Of a DNA stretch of 34,658 nucleotides, positions 24,025-30,311 are shown in pieces. This DNA comes from a virus. The DNA is taken from the IMG/VR virus record IMGVR_UViG_3300027971_000129, positions 1 to 34,658 of that record. The stretch is one strand, 5' to 3'. Below the pieces are notes generated by a model. It was not told the DNA's origin. It ran no database searches and saw nothing but the letters and a program-made list of their open reading frames with translations. The stretch's first letter is position 1; each line of letters starts with the position of its first letter. The translations under genes were made by a program, and so were the position numbers.

Positions 24025-24254
24025 TGGCAGAAAAAAAGTTTAAGGCTAAGGTCAATGGCAAAACTGTCAAGTTCGGGGCTAAGGGTTATTCTATTGCTCC
24101 TGGCACTGCTAAAGGTGATTCCTATTGTGCAAGATCGGCAGGGATTAAGAAGTGTGCAAAGCCACCATGTGCCAATGACCTTAGCCGGCAGGCTTGGGGC
24201 TGTGTTGGAAAGAAGTCTGTTAAAAGTGCTGCCAAGAAATTCAAAAGGAATTAA
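24024..24254 (+). CDS. Small Cys-containing basic protein, 76 residues
   Basis: Starts MAEKKFKAKVNGKTVKFGAK. The middle part has four cysteines in 'SYCARSAGIKKCAKPPCAND' and 'LSRQAWGC', which could bind a metal, and the tail is lysine-rich. I recall similar proteins in Bacteroidota phages, but know of no function. It overlaps the preceding basic protein by one base, so they are co-translated, and it ends 12 bases before the endolysin start. Confidence 0.65.
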   Translation: MAEKKFKAKVNGKTVKFGAKGYSIAPGTAKGDSYCARSAGIKKCAKPPCANDLSRQAWGCVGKKSVKSAAKKFKRN

Positions 24255-24262
24255 TAACTTTA
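24255..24262 (+). promoter_or_regulatory. Possible promoter for the lysis genes
   Basis: TAACTTTA (7 of 8 to TAnnTTTG) lies 4 bases before the ATG at 24267, the same short spacing as at 12091 and 27149. Confidence 0.35.
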
Positions 24263-24266
24263 CACA

Positions 24267-24626
24267 ATGCAACTGAAGCATTTTACACTTGCGGAATTTG
24301 ATTCTCCTGATGCTCCTGGTTCAGGTGCTAAGATGAAGCCTGAGTTTTTGCAAAGACTTGACAATGCTCGGTCAATTGCTAAGATTGCTTTTGGAATTAA
24401 CTCAGGATATAGGACTGCTGCTCATAATGCTAAGGTTGGTGGTGTTGATTCAAGCAGTCATACACAAGGTTGGGCAGCAGACATTTCATGTAAAGATGGG
24501 GCTAAGAGATGGACAATAATTAATGCTCTTCTCAAATCCGGTATAAATAGGATAGGGGTTTCAAGCAGCTTCATTCATGCTGATTCTGATCCTACTAAGC
24601 CTGCCAATGTAATTTGGACTTACTAA
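24267..24626 (+). CDS. Endolysin, Peptidase M15 family (zinc D,D/L,D-peptidase)
   Basis: A 119-residue compact protein of the M15_3 type. Zinc-binding and catalytic motifs are visible: SGYRT (46-50), SSHTQGWAAD (63-72, with H65 and D72 as ligands) and FIHAD (102-106, with H104). It should cleave peptide cross-bridges of host peptidoglycan at lysis. There is no signal peptide, so release needs a holin; candidates follow at 24626, 24913 and 25254. It starts 12 bases after the previous gene and its stop overlaps the next start by one base. Confidence 0.9.
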   Translation: MQLKHFTLAEFDSPDAPGSGAKMKPEFLQRLDNARSIAKIAFGINSGYRTAAHNAKVGGVDSSSHTQGWAADISCKDGAKRWTIINALLKSGINRIGVSSSFIHADSDPTKPANVIWTY

Positions 24627-24916
24627 TGACTGCCGAATTAAAAGAAGAGTTGATTAAGTTTGGGTTTGACCTTCCAGCTTATGGGGCTATTATGCTCACC
24701 AAGATTGCTGACATCAATACCAGCAACTATTCAGACCTTGAGAAGTATATGTATGATCATGGATGGCTTTGGCTTCTTGTGCTTCGCTTTGGAAATGTTC
24801 TTTGGGATTTGCATCACAAACTAAGTAAGCCTGTGACAATCTATGAAGCCGGAGAGGCCATCAAGATTACAGGATATGGTAAAATATTTATAGAGTTAAA
24901 AAAATTACTAAAATGA
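24626..24916 (+). CDS. Small protein with one hydrophobic segment, lysis region
   Basis: A 96-residue protein (start MTAELKEELIKFGFDLPAYG; an upstream Met at 24614 inside the endolysin end is less likely). A hydrophobic region around residues 45-60 ('GWLWLLVLRFGNVLW') may be a membrane segment or amphipathic helix. It overlaps the endolysin by one base and the next gene by four, so it belongs to the lysis cassette. It may be a regulator of lysis or holin partner, but I cannot tell. Confidence 0.5.
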   Translation: MTAELKEELIKFGFDLPAYGAIMLTKIADINTSNYSDLEKYMYDHGWLWLLVLRFGNVLWDLHHKLSKPVTIYEAGEAIKITGYGKIFIELKKLLK

Positions 24917-25230
24917 AGAATAATGAAACTATTTGGCTATTTGCCTTTTTCATGATTTATATCACTTATGATCGTTACCATGCCTATGATGTCGAATCGA
25001 AGATTAGCAATGATGTTCAGTACCTTGCAAAGAGTTGTATCACTTCAGGATTTGACTTGGCGAACATTCATCAAAGGGTGGACACAGTTCACAATCAGAA
25101 CATGGCATTGGCTAAGACTGTCTTATATTTGGATTCATGCAACCAGGTCAAGGCACAAAAAGCAGACAAAGCGGAGAGAAGAGGCAAGTTCGTGGGAGGG
25201 CTAATCAAAGGTCTATTTCCGGGGATTTAA
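24913..25230 (+). CDS. Membrane-anchored helical protein, possible i-spanin-like
   Basis: A 105-residue protein starting MKNNETIWLFAFFMIYITYD: a transmembrane helix (about 7-21) with few charges, then a helical, heptad-rich periplasmic part ('DVQYLAKSCITSGFDLANIH', 'VDTVHNQNMALAKTVLYLDS') and a basic C-terminus. N-terminal anchor plus coiled coil next to an endolysin resembles inner-membrane spanins, but there is no partner lipoprotein embedded or following, so this is tentative. Confidence 0.45.
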   Translation: MKNNETIWLFAFFMIYITYDRYHAYDVESKISNDVQYLAKSCITSGFDLANIHQRVDTVHNQNMALAKTVLYLDSCNQVKAQKADKAERRGKFVGGLIKGLFPGI

Positions 25231-25253
25231 ATCAACACCTCTACTCAAAGAGG

Positions 25254-25454
25254 ATGCAAGTCTATGCCTATACTTGCACCTCTGTTGTTCTTGTAGGCAT
25301 GCTTTTTGGCACTGGGTATTTATACCAAGTAGAGAAAGTAAGTGCATCTGACAGCGTGCTGATGTTCATTCTTGGGCAAGTACTCGGTGCTTGGGTAGCA
25401 TTGACTAACAAGATTTTCCGAATTACTACACCTGCAATTTCTCAAGAAACATAA
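25254..25454 (+). CDS. Putative holin, two transmembrane segments
   Basis: A 66-residue protein starting MQVYAYTCTSVVLVGMLFGT. It has two predicted membrane helices (about 8-25 and 34-53) joined by a short charged loop ('YQVEKVSASDSV') and a hydrophilic C-terminus, the usual pattern of class II holins. I chose this start because an earlier in-frame Met at 25137 would add 39 polar residues overlapping the upstream gene. It follows the endolysin by two genes. Function is inferred. Confidence 0.5.
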   Translation: MQVYAYTCTSVVLVGMLFGTGYLYQVEKVSASDSVLMFILGQVLGAWVALTNKIFRITTPAISQET

Positions 25455-25467
25455 CTAACTTGCGTTC

Positions 25468-26505
25468 ATGAATTGCTTACAGAATTACATTGGCTTACAG
25501 GGTTGTTCGACTGATGTGCCATTGTCAGGAATCTATATCAATGATTATCCTGGCATGTCTTCAGAATTGCTTGAGAAGATTGCAACTCCTGAGCAGGCCT
25601 CTTACATTGGCATGTGGAACTCTGCACAAGCTGTCTCTTATGTAAGAATCAAAAGAGACATTCAGCTTGCCTTATTTCAATCAGCAGAGGCGCAGCTTGA
25701 TCAAGTGCTATTTCAGACCAGCAAGAACTTTGTCCAGCAGTGGCAACAGATTCAAACAGTTCCTCAAGAAGCAATCTTGAAGGGCGCATTTGTAAGCATT
25801 CAAGGCAGTAAGTATTTAAGCCTCCGCATTAAACAATTGTTTGTCTATAATGCAGGCAGTACAGTTGTTACTGCATGTCCTTGGTATATCTATCAGACTC
25901 AGGATGGAAGCATACTTGATCAAGGCACTTATGACATGCAACCAGGAATGAATTATGTTCCTATCAATAATGAGTTCTATTCTGATTTTGATAAGATTAA
26001 CATCATGGCTGCTGTTGATTGCACCAACTTAGAAACCACCACCGGGATGTTCATTGATTGGGGCTGGAATCAAATGGACTTAGAGTGCGCAACAAGATTC
26101 ACTTACCTATGGCGCAATGGCTGGAGCATCTTCCCTGTGATTGCTCCATTAGGGTATGGTTTTGGAGATAGTTGGAGTCAGGACAATAGTCAATCAGGTG
26201 TTTACATGGATGCTCAATTGCTTTGCTCACTTGATAGCTTTATTTGCCAGCAGAAAGAGTTTCTTGTTGATGCATGGGCTAACCTGCTTTGCTATCAGAT
26301 TCTTTGGGCTAAGGTTGCAAGTCCAAGGGCTAACTATTTCAGCCAAGGCAACAGAGAGTTCACCGAAAGGGCTATGGCTACCTTCTTAGATGGTTACAAT
26401 CAGTCGCTTGCTATTTGGGCAAGACAGTTAAACCTTAGAGGAGAAGGTCTTTGCTTTAATTGTGACAATGCCGGACTTATCCAGCAGGGATTTGTCAGGC
26501 CATAG
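25468..26505 (+). CDS. Virion-region protein, unknown (345 residues)
   Basis: Starts MNCLQNYIGLQGCSTDVPLS. It is a beta-rich protein with many aromatic residues and cysteines ('VVTACPWYIYQTQDGSILDQ', 'FIDWGWNQMDLECATRFTYL') and ends 'NCDNAGLIQQGFVRP'. I do not recognise the family. Size and composition fit a structural or adsorption protein. It is the last gene before a strong terminator. TAACTTG lies a few bases before the start, possibly a short-leader promoter. Confidence 0.55.
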   Translation: MNCLQNYIGLQGCSTDVPLSGIYINDYPGMSSELLEKIATPEQASYIGMWNSAQAVSYVRIKRDIQLALFQSAEAQLDQVLFQTSKNFVQQWQQIQTVPQEAILKGAFVSIQGSKYLSLRIKQLFVYNAGSTVVTACPWYIYQTQDGSILDQGTYDMQPGMNYVPINNEFYSDFDKINIMAAVDCTNLETTTGMFIDWGWNQMDLECATRFTYLWRNGWSIFPVIAPLGYGFGDSWSQDNSQSGVYMDAQLLCSLDSFICQQKEFLVDAWANLLCYQILWAKVASPRANYFSQGNREFTERAMATFLDGYNQSLAIWARQLNLRGEGLCFNCDNAGLIQQGFVRP

Positions 26506-26526
26506 AATTCAGTAATTAACGGCAAT

Positions 26527-26605
26527 TCCATCGAATTAGATGGATTTAGTGTAATAAGACCCCTCAAGCCTCTTTACAATGCTCACCCGGAGGGGTTATT
26601 TATTT
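26527..26605 (+). terminator. Terminator region between convergent gene blocks
   Basis: The main hairpin is ACCCCTC (26559-26565) with GAGGGGT (26590-26596), followed by TATTTATTTT. A smaller hairpin, TCCATC-loop-GATGGA, precedes it at about 26528-26545. They end plus-strand transcription; the A-rich 5' side may also serve the convergent minus strand. Confidence 0.7.
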
Positions 26606-26613
26606 TATATGCG

Positions 26614-26666
26614 AAAGGGTATAATTTCTGCAATTATGCTCAAACTATATCCTAAAGGGTATAATT
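26614..26666. repeat. Direct repeat AAAGGGTATAATT, two copies
   Basis: The 13-base sequence occurs at 26614-26626 and 26654-26666, 40 bases apart, between the terminator and the end of the minus-strand DUF3310 gene. The second copy covers that gene's stop codon. Function unknown. Confidence 0.6.
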
Positions 26667-26931
26667 AAAACTTTTCTGCTTGCTCAACTGCTCGGTTCAT
26701 ATACCACTGAGCCTTTTTTAAATCTTCCAACTTGCTTCCCTTCTTGCCTGCCCGATTGATATACTTAACCACATTGCCCAAAGCAAAGTCAAGATTCCAA
26801 GATTCAATCACCTTGATTGCCTCATAAGGGTTATCGTCTCCACCATAGTGCTGAGGATGGTCAATTAAAATATTAGTCTTAGAAGTAGTCTCTGCCCCGA
26901 AGTAGTCAGTTATTGCGCCCATAGTTACCAA
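26665..26931 (-). CDS. DUF3310 family protein (phage nucleotide-kinase-like)
   Basis: An 88-residue protein with the family signature DHPQHYGG (24-31), 'NPYEAIKVIESWNLDFALGN' and 'KYINRAGKKGSKLEDLKKAQ'. DUF3310 proteins are widespread in phages and sometimes labelled nucleotide kinases, but they are short and their activity is unproven. The start may be Met1 or Met4. It overlaps the upstream gene by 7 bases and is the last gene of the minus-strand early block. Confidence 0.85.
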   Translation of the reverse strand: MVTMGAITDYFGAETTSKTNILIDHPQHYGGDDNPYEAIKVIESWNLDFALGNVVKYINRAGKKGSKLEDLKKAQWYMNRAVEQAEKF

Positions 26932-27149
26932 GAATAAAAAAGTGGTTTAGGATCATCAACATCATTCATTGTAGAGAGCCTAAATTCATCTATTGATTTG
27001 TAAAGTTTTCCGTTATAAAGGTAGCCTGCAATCCTTGGTCTTGACCTCATGTTTATTAGTTCAGCCTTAATTAAGACATCATTGCAATCAATGTGACCTT
27101 CATGGTCAATTATCCAGTCAATTAGTTCCTGAATCTGAGTTGCTTGCAT
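26925..27149 (-). CDS. Hypothetical 74-residue early protein
   Basis: Starts MQATQIQELIDWIIDHEGHI and continues with mixed charged and beta segments ('SRPRIAGYLYNGKLYKSIDE'). No domain is recognised. A very good -7 element, TACTTTTG, lies only 4 bases upstream of the start, so this gene should be transcribed with little or no leader. It overlaps the DUF3310 gene. Helical N-terminus and Asp-rich C-terminus suggest a soluble regulatory protein, but the role is unknown. Confidence 0.6.
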   Translation of the reverse strand: MQATQIQELIDWIIDHEGHIDCNDVLIKAELINMRSRPRIAGYLYNGKLYKSIDEFRLSTMNDVDDPKPLFYSW

Positions 27150-27153
27150 AGTG

Positions 27154-27161
27154 CAAAAGTA
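27154..27161 (-). promoter_or_regulatory. Promoter with very short leader for the 26925-27149 gene
   Basis: On the minus strand TACTTTTG matches TAnnTTTG exactly and ends 4 bases before the ATG at 27149. No clear -33 element was found at the usual distance. Confidence 0.45.
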
Positions 27162-27164
27162 TAA

Positions 27165-27404
27165 TTATTTGCAATCCACTGATAAAATTTTAGTGACTAA
27201 AGTATCACTAAGGATAAACCTCTGCACATTGACTTGGTTGCCTATCCAAGAATTGTTTGGGCCACAAGAATAGTAACTGCTTGAAGTAGTCTTTGGATAA
27301 CCATCCCTTGCCGGATAGTAATCTTCAGAAAGCATCTGTGTGCAGGTTTGGCAATTATCTTTTTTGCAGGATATAAATAGCAGAGCAATCAAGAGCCATT
27401 TCAT
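27165..27404 (-). CDS. Putative phage lipoprotein
   Basis: A 79-residue protein starting MKWLLIALLFISCKKDNCQT. A short hydrophobic signal ends in FISC, close to the lipobox consensus, with C13 as the lipid-modified residue. The mature part has a CxxC pair (NCQTC) and many Ser, Tyr and Asn. Phage lipoproteins in early regions often block superinfection by binding receptors or DNA-entry machinery, or act as spanins; here the distance from the lysis genes favours exclusion. The start overlaps the previous gene's stop by 4 bases (ATGA). Confidence 0.6.
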   Translation of the reverse strand: MKWLLIALLFISCKKDNCQTCTQMLSEDYYPARDGYPKTTSSSYYSCGPNNSWIGNQVNVQRFILSDTLVTKILSVDCK

Positions 27405-27616
27405 TTCTTGTATGTTTCGTTGTAATAGTCTTCTGCTCTGTCTGCCGACCTAAAAGATAAATTCATATCAATGTAAGCCTTTTCATGAGCATCCATTATC
27501 TGCTCCTTCTCCATTGCTTTGGCTTGTTCAATGATGTCTGTTGGTATCAACCCCATAAAATCTTCTACTTGGTCAACCAACCATTCTACTGCTGTCTGTT
27601 TACTTTCCATTGACAA
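27401..27616 (-). CDS. Hypothetical 71-residue protein of Bacteroidota phages
   Basis: Starts MSMESKQTAVEWLVDQVEDF and continues 'DIIEQAKAMEKEQIMDAHEK'. The pattern QTAVEWLxxQ...IEQAKxMEKxQI is, as I recall, common in Flavobacterium-type phages, but no function is known. It is fully helical and acidic. Start may be Met3 (27610). It overlaps its upstream neighbour by 17 bases and the lipoprotein gene by 4, so all are one operon. Confidence 0.65.
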   Translation of the reverse strand: MSMESKQTAVEWLVDQVEDFMGLIPTDIIEQAKAMEKEQIMDAHEKAYIDMNLSFRSADRAEDYYNETYKK

Positions 27617-27812
27617 TGTCTTTAAGTTGGTTCATAATGCTTGCTTGAATATCTCCATAAAACCAATCGCAAATAAATTGTAGATCTTCATCAAGTTTTC
27701 CAGGAACATTAACAAAGTATGACTGCCTGTACTCATTAGGCTTAGATGTGAACCTATCACATTGGTCTTTTATTGGACAATCAGTGCCATCGCACATGGT
27801 AATGTCTGCCAT
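27600..27812 (-). CDS. Small Cys-rich protein, 70 residues
   Basis: Starts MADITMCDGTDCPIKDQCDR. Cys7, Cys12 and Cys18 in a C-x4-CP-x4-C arrangement suggest a metal site, although a fourth ligand is not obvious nearby (C49 is possible). The remainder is helical. It lies 17 bases downstream of the tRNA gene in transcription order. No function is known. Confidence 0.6.
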   Translation of the reverse strand: MADITMCDGTDCPIKDQCDRFTSKPNEYRQSYFVNVPGKLDEDLQFICDWFYGDIQASIMNQLKDIVNGK

Positions 27813-27828
27813 TGTTTAATTGTTTAGG

Positions 27829-27917
27829 TGCTGGTGGAAGATTCGAACTTCCATCTGCCGATTATGAGTCAGCCTGTTACCCAAGGTGCTATTTATTCGC
27901 ACTTACACCAACCAGCA
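27829..27917 (-). tRNA. tRNA-Met(CAU) with an 18-nt insertion in the D region
   Basis: On the minus strand the 5' half of the acceptor stem is TGCTGGT (27917-27911), paired with ACCAGCA at the 3' end (27835-27829). The anticodon stem GCTGA/TCGGC encloses CTCATAA, a canonical loop with anticodon CAT (27864-27866). The variable loop is AGAT and the T-arm is GGAAG-TTCGAAT-CTTCC. The D region is 37 nt instead of about 19: bases 27885-27902 form an extra hairpin (GTGC, 9-nt loop, GCAC, then CC). Without it the D-arm reads like a normal one. The 3' CCA is not encoded in full (CC then T). Confidence 0.75.
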
Positions 27918-27923
27918 TGATCC

Positions 27924-28109
27924 TTACTTATCGCTAAGTTTAAGCTTCTTTAATTCCTCCTTCTTTGTCTCCTGCTCAATGCAGTACTCTCTTATAATCT
28001 TTCTCAGCACCATTGCTGCCGATTGCTGACCTACTGCCACAAGCCATCTATCTTTTTCTTCATCCGTGCAGCTTGCTGTAATCTTGTTGTATAATCTTTC
28101 CTTAGCCAT
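27924..28109 (-). CDS. Hypothetical 61-residue protein
   Basis: Starts MAKERLYNKITASCTDEEKD, followed by 'RWLVAVGQQSAAMVLRKIIR' and a Lys/Glu-rich end. The ITASCTDEEKDRW...GQQSAAMVLRKII pattern resembles plasmid/phage small ribbon-helix-helix proteins (a beta strand, then two helices), possibly a regulator. It ends 7 bases before the tRNA 5' end and probably shares its transcript. Confidence 0.55.
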   Translation of the reverse strand: MAKERLYNKITASCTDEEKDRWLVAVGQQSAAMVLRKIIREYCIEQETKKEELKKLKLSDK

Positions 28110-28118
28110 AATTATTTA

Positions 28119-28241
28119 TTATTTTTGAAAAACATATGCCACAAACTTGATTATTAGCAATGATGCTAAGATTAGGTAAACCGAATAGGTAAAGCCTACT
28201 ATGACTGCTTTTTTAAGCAAGTCTTTAATTTCCCGATTCAT
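28119..28241 (-). CDS. 40-residue single-pass membrane peptide
   Basis: Encodes MNREIKDLLKKAVIVGFTYS followed by a 20-residue hydrophobic C-terminal part ending VAYVFQK. A charged N-terminus followed by one transmembrane helix (about 13-36). Its start overlaps the upstream gene by 17 bases, as with other genes of this operon, which supports translation. No known function; perhaps a membrane effector like the micropeptide at the window ends. Confidence 0.5.
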   Translation of the reverse strand: MNREIKDLLKKAVIVGFTYSVYLILASLLIIKFVAYVFQK

Positions 28242-28548
28242 GCTCTAAAAAATAAAGGTTATCAATAAGGACTAATTTAGTGCCTTTTTTAAAATCTTTT
28301 ACCTGACCCCCGAAGGCTCTGACTTGGCAATCATATTGGCCCTTGTTGATGTGAATGCCATAGATCATCATTGAGAATGGATGGGCATTTAGTGTGTAAG
28401 AAATTCTAAATTCATCTCCAATCTCATAAACTATGACATTACCACCATAGCGGTAGACAGCCTCTTGAATCTCTTTCAGGTCTTCTGTGATTAGGTCAAT
28501 GAATATTGCATCCATGACATCTATTACTTTTGCATGTTTTGTGTTCAT
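28225..28548 (-). CDS. Hypothetical 107-residue early protein
   Basis: Starts MNTKHAKVIDVMDAIFIDLI and contains a beta-rich body ('GNVIVYEIGDEFRISYTLNA', 'QYDCQVRAFGGQVKDFKKGT'). No domain is recognised. As the first gene of the minus-strand early block, it has a Bacteroidetes-type promoter just upstream that includes the 22-bp repeat, and a leader ending AACCAAAAAAAA before the ATG. It could be an early regulatory or host-takeover protein. Confidence 0.6.
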   Translation of the reverse strand: MNTKHAKVIDVMDAIFIDLITEDLKEIQEAVYRYGGNVIVYEIGDEFRISYTLNAHPFSMMIYGIHINKGQYDCQVRAFGGQVKDFKKGTKLVLIDNLYFLEHESGN

Positions 28549-28571
28549 TTTTTTTTGGTTAGATTTGGATG

Positions 28572-28603
28572 CAATACTAAGCCATTGGTTTTATATCTGC
28601 AAA
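28572..28603 (-). promoter_or_regulatory. Promoter of the minus-strand early block
   Basis: On the minus strand TTTG (28600-28603), 20 bases, then TAGTATTG (28572-28579; one mismatch to TAnnTTTG). The ATG at 28548 follows an A-rich leader. The -33 side lies in the 22-bp repeat shared with the promoter at 468-498. Confidence 0.5.
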
Positions 28604-28614
28604 AATATTTTAAG
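28593..28614. repeat. 22-bp promoter-upstream repeat, copy 2
   Basis: Identical to 500-521. It lies at the -33 side of the minus-strand early promoter and ends 4 bases before the plus-strand start at 28619, so it could affect both directions. Confidence 0.7.
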
Positions 28615-28618
28615 AATT

Positions 28619-29158
28619 ATGCCAGTTTATGATTCTACATCTGCTTTCCTGAGGCAACAGTTCAAGAACTTTAAGGATGCCTCACAAGCTTCTAAGGTTC
28701 TCAGAGAGGCTGCTTTGTATGCTGCTTCAGCAGTTCAGAGCAGAGTGCAACAGGAAGGCAAGAAATCAGATGGCACAAGTTTGCCTCCTTATGACTCAGG
28801 CAAAAGCTTTAGCACATCAAGCCCAATAGGTAGAAGGTTTGGAGATGTTGCAAATCAGAGGCAACAAAGAGCCTTTGGTGGTGGTGATTCCTTTGGAAGT
28901 TATAAGGAGTTCAGGCAGAAGTTAGGCAGGCAGACTGCTTACATGGACTTAACTCTTACCGGAGACATGTGGGCAACTTGGAGGCCAATCCCTATTTCAG
29001 ATCAAGCTTATGGTGTTACCTTTGTCTCAGCAGAACAAAATAAAATTGCAGGTTATTTAGAACAAAGATTTGGGGCTATATTTGAACTCACAGACAAAGA
29101 GTTAGAGCAGAGCCTGCAAACAATAAACAGGCTTGCCATTCAATATTTGAGCAGATGA
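28619..29158 (+). CDS. Neck / tail-completion protein candidate (HK97 gp10- or Mu gpG-like)
   Basis: A 179-residue protein starting MPVYDSTSAFLRQQFKNFKD. An in-frame Met at 28487 was rejected because it lies inside the divergent early gene. The C-terminal 'LTLTGDMWATWRPIPISDQA' and 'NKIAGYLEQRFGAIFELTDK' resemble the end of minor tail/neck proteins of the virion-morphogenesis group ('...tGxLr...f...r.f.g.sd.d...i...'). It precedes another probable head-tail connector with a 4-base overlap. Assigned from pattern and position. Confidence 0.6.
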   Translation: MPVYDSTSAFLRQQFKNFKDASQASKVLREAALYAASAVQSRVQQEGKKSDGTSLPPYDSGKSFSTSSPIGRRFGDVANQRQQRAFGGGDSFGSYKEFRQKLGRQTAYMDLTLTGDMWATWRPIPISDQAYGVTFVSAEQNKIAGYLEQRFGAIFELTDKELEQSLQTINRLAIQYLSR

Positions 29159-29643
29159 CATTGACCAAGGTAACCGTAGAGAGTGCAATTGCAGACCTAT
29201 GCAATAACTTGGCTGGAACTTATCCGGGCAATCAGATGCTCAATTATGGTGAAGCAGTTGAGAGCATTATTGAAAATCAGGCTGGCAATTATGTGACTAA
29301 GGATGGAACAACTTACTGCGCTGTCAATGATGGTTACAAGTTAGTCATGTTCCTGGTCAGGGAATCAGCCTCAGTTCAGCAACAGCCAGCCGGAGGCAGA
29401 GCCAATAGCCTGCTTAGGACAGTAACAATTAAACTTGTGGCAAATACCACTTTAGAAAGTGCAGAGTTTGCCATTACTTCTATTATCAACCGAACAAAGG
29501 GAATAACTTACGAATCCACAGATTATGATTCAAAGGCAATCGCAAGACAATTCTTCGGCCTCGAAGAAAGGAATTTTGAAACAGCCTTCTTCACCATCAA
29601 TCTCTCAGTCACAGAGAGAATCAATTGTGAATTTGCCTGTTGA
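29155..29643 (+). CDS. Tail terminator-like / connector candidate
   Basis: A 162-residue protein starting MTLTKVTVESAIADLCNNLA. The mix of an N-terminal helix, a beta sheet ('LRTVTIKLVANTTLESAEFA') and a second helix ('IARQFFGLEERNFETAFFTI') fits tail terminator proteins, usually encoded between connectors and tail tube, but I see no diagnostic motif. It overlaps the upstream gene by 4 bases and is overlapped by the GT25 start at its end. Confidence 0.5.
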   Translation: MTLTKVTVESAIADLCNNLAGTYPGNQMLNYGEAVESIIENQAGNYVTKDGTTYCAVNDGYKLVMFLVRESASVQQQPAGGRANSLLRTVTIKLVANTTLESAEFAITSIINRTKGITYESTDYDSKAIARQFFGLEERNFETAFFTINLSVTERINCEFAC

Positions 29644-30292
29644 TGCAATCTATTATATAAACCTTAAGAAGACACCTATTAGAAAGTTGAAATTGATTCA
29701 GCATCTAAAGGCAATTGGCTTAGTTGATAAGTATGGTAATGAGGCTCAGTGTCATGTTGCAAATGATGGTAATTTTATCAAGCATCGAGTAGACAACAGC
29801 CTAAAGATAAAGCATAAAAGGTCTAAGATGAGTCTATCAGAAATTGGATGCTGTGCTTCTCATCGTGAAGTATGGCAGAAGCAAATTGATCATGGGCTTG
29901 AATATGTTTTAGTTTTGGAAGATGATGCTCGGTTTGATGTTGATAAACTTAATCAACTATCGACAAACTGGAGACAGTTGCCTGAGTTTGATCTATTGCA
30001 TTTAGGTTGGGAGTATTATGCAGGCTATGGAGAGCAGATTATTGAGAAGGTAGAAATTGATGGCCTGCCTAACCTTTGGAAAGGAGATGGCATGTGGCTG
30101 ACTCATGCCTATATTTTAAGCCTTAATGGGGCTAAGATTTATGAGGAAAGAACAAGGGTTCAGAATAATGGGCTTGATGGAATGGCCTCGGTTATTCAAT
30201 CAGATATGCTTGCCTATGGCTTTAAGCCTTACATAGCAAGCCAAGAAACAGTAAACGGAAAATTTCGTTCTACAATTCATCACACAGGGTAA
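29627..30292 (+). CDS. Glycosyltransferase family 25 protein
   Basis: A 221-residue protein of the GT25 (LPS-type galactosyltransferase) family: YYINLKKTPIRK (9-20), LSEIGCCASHR (70-80) and the acidic metal-binding VLEDDARFD (96-104) are hallmarks. It should transfer a sugar from a nucleotide-sugar to a glycan or protein. There is no ATG before these motifs in this frame except at 29525, which lies deep in the previous gene; GTG at 29627 (or TTG at 29633) is the likely start, overlapping the previous gene by 17 bases. It sits between connector and capsid genes, so virion glycosylation is possible. Confidence 0.8.
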   Translation: MNLPVDAIYYINLKKTPIRKLKLIQHLKAIGLVDKYGNEAQCHVANDGNFIKHRVDNSLKIKHKRSKMSLSEIGCCASHREVWQKQIDHGLEYVLVLEDDARFDVDKLNQLSTNWRQLPEFDLLHLGWEYYAGYGEQIIEKVEIDGLPNLWKGDGMWLTHAYILSLNGAKIYEERTRVQNNGLDGMASVIQSDMLAYGFKPYIASQETVNGKFRSTIHHTG

Positions 30293-30311
30293 TTTTTAAA
30301 CAATTTATAAA

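Noticed and set aside
23796-24281. Minus-strand frame of 161 codons
   Set aside because: It is antisense to three small basic plus-strand genes with tight one-base overlaps that are far more convincing.
28487-28618. N-terminal extension of the neck protein to 28487
   Set aside because: The added residues lie inside the divergent early gene and its promoter; the Met at 28619 gives a normal start.
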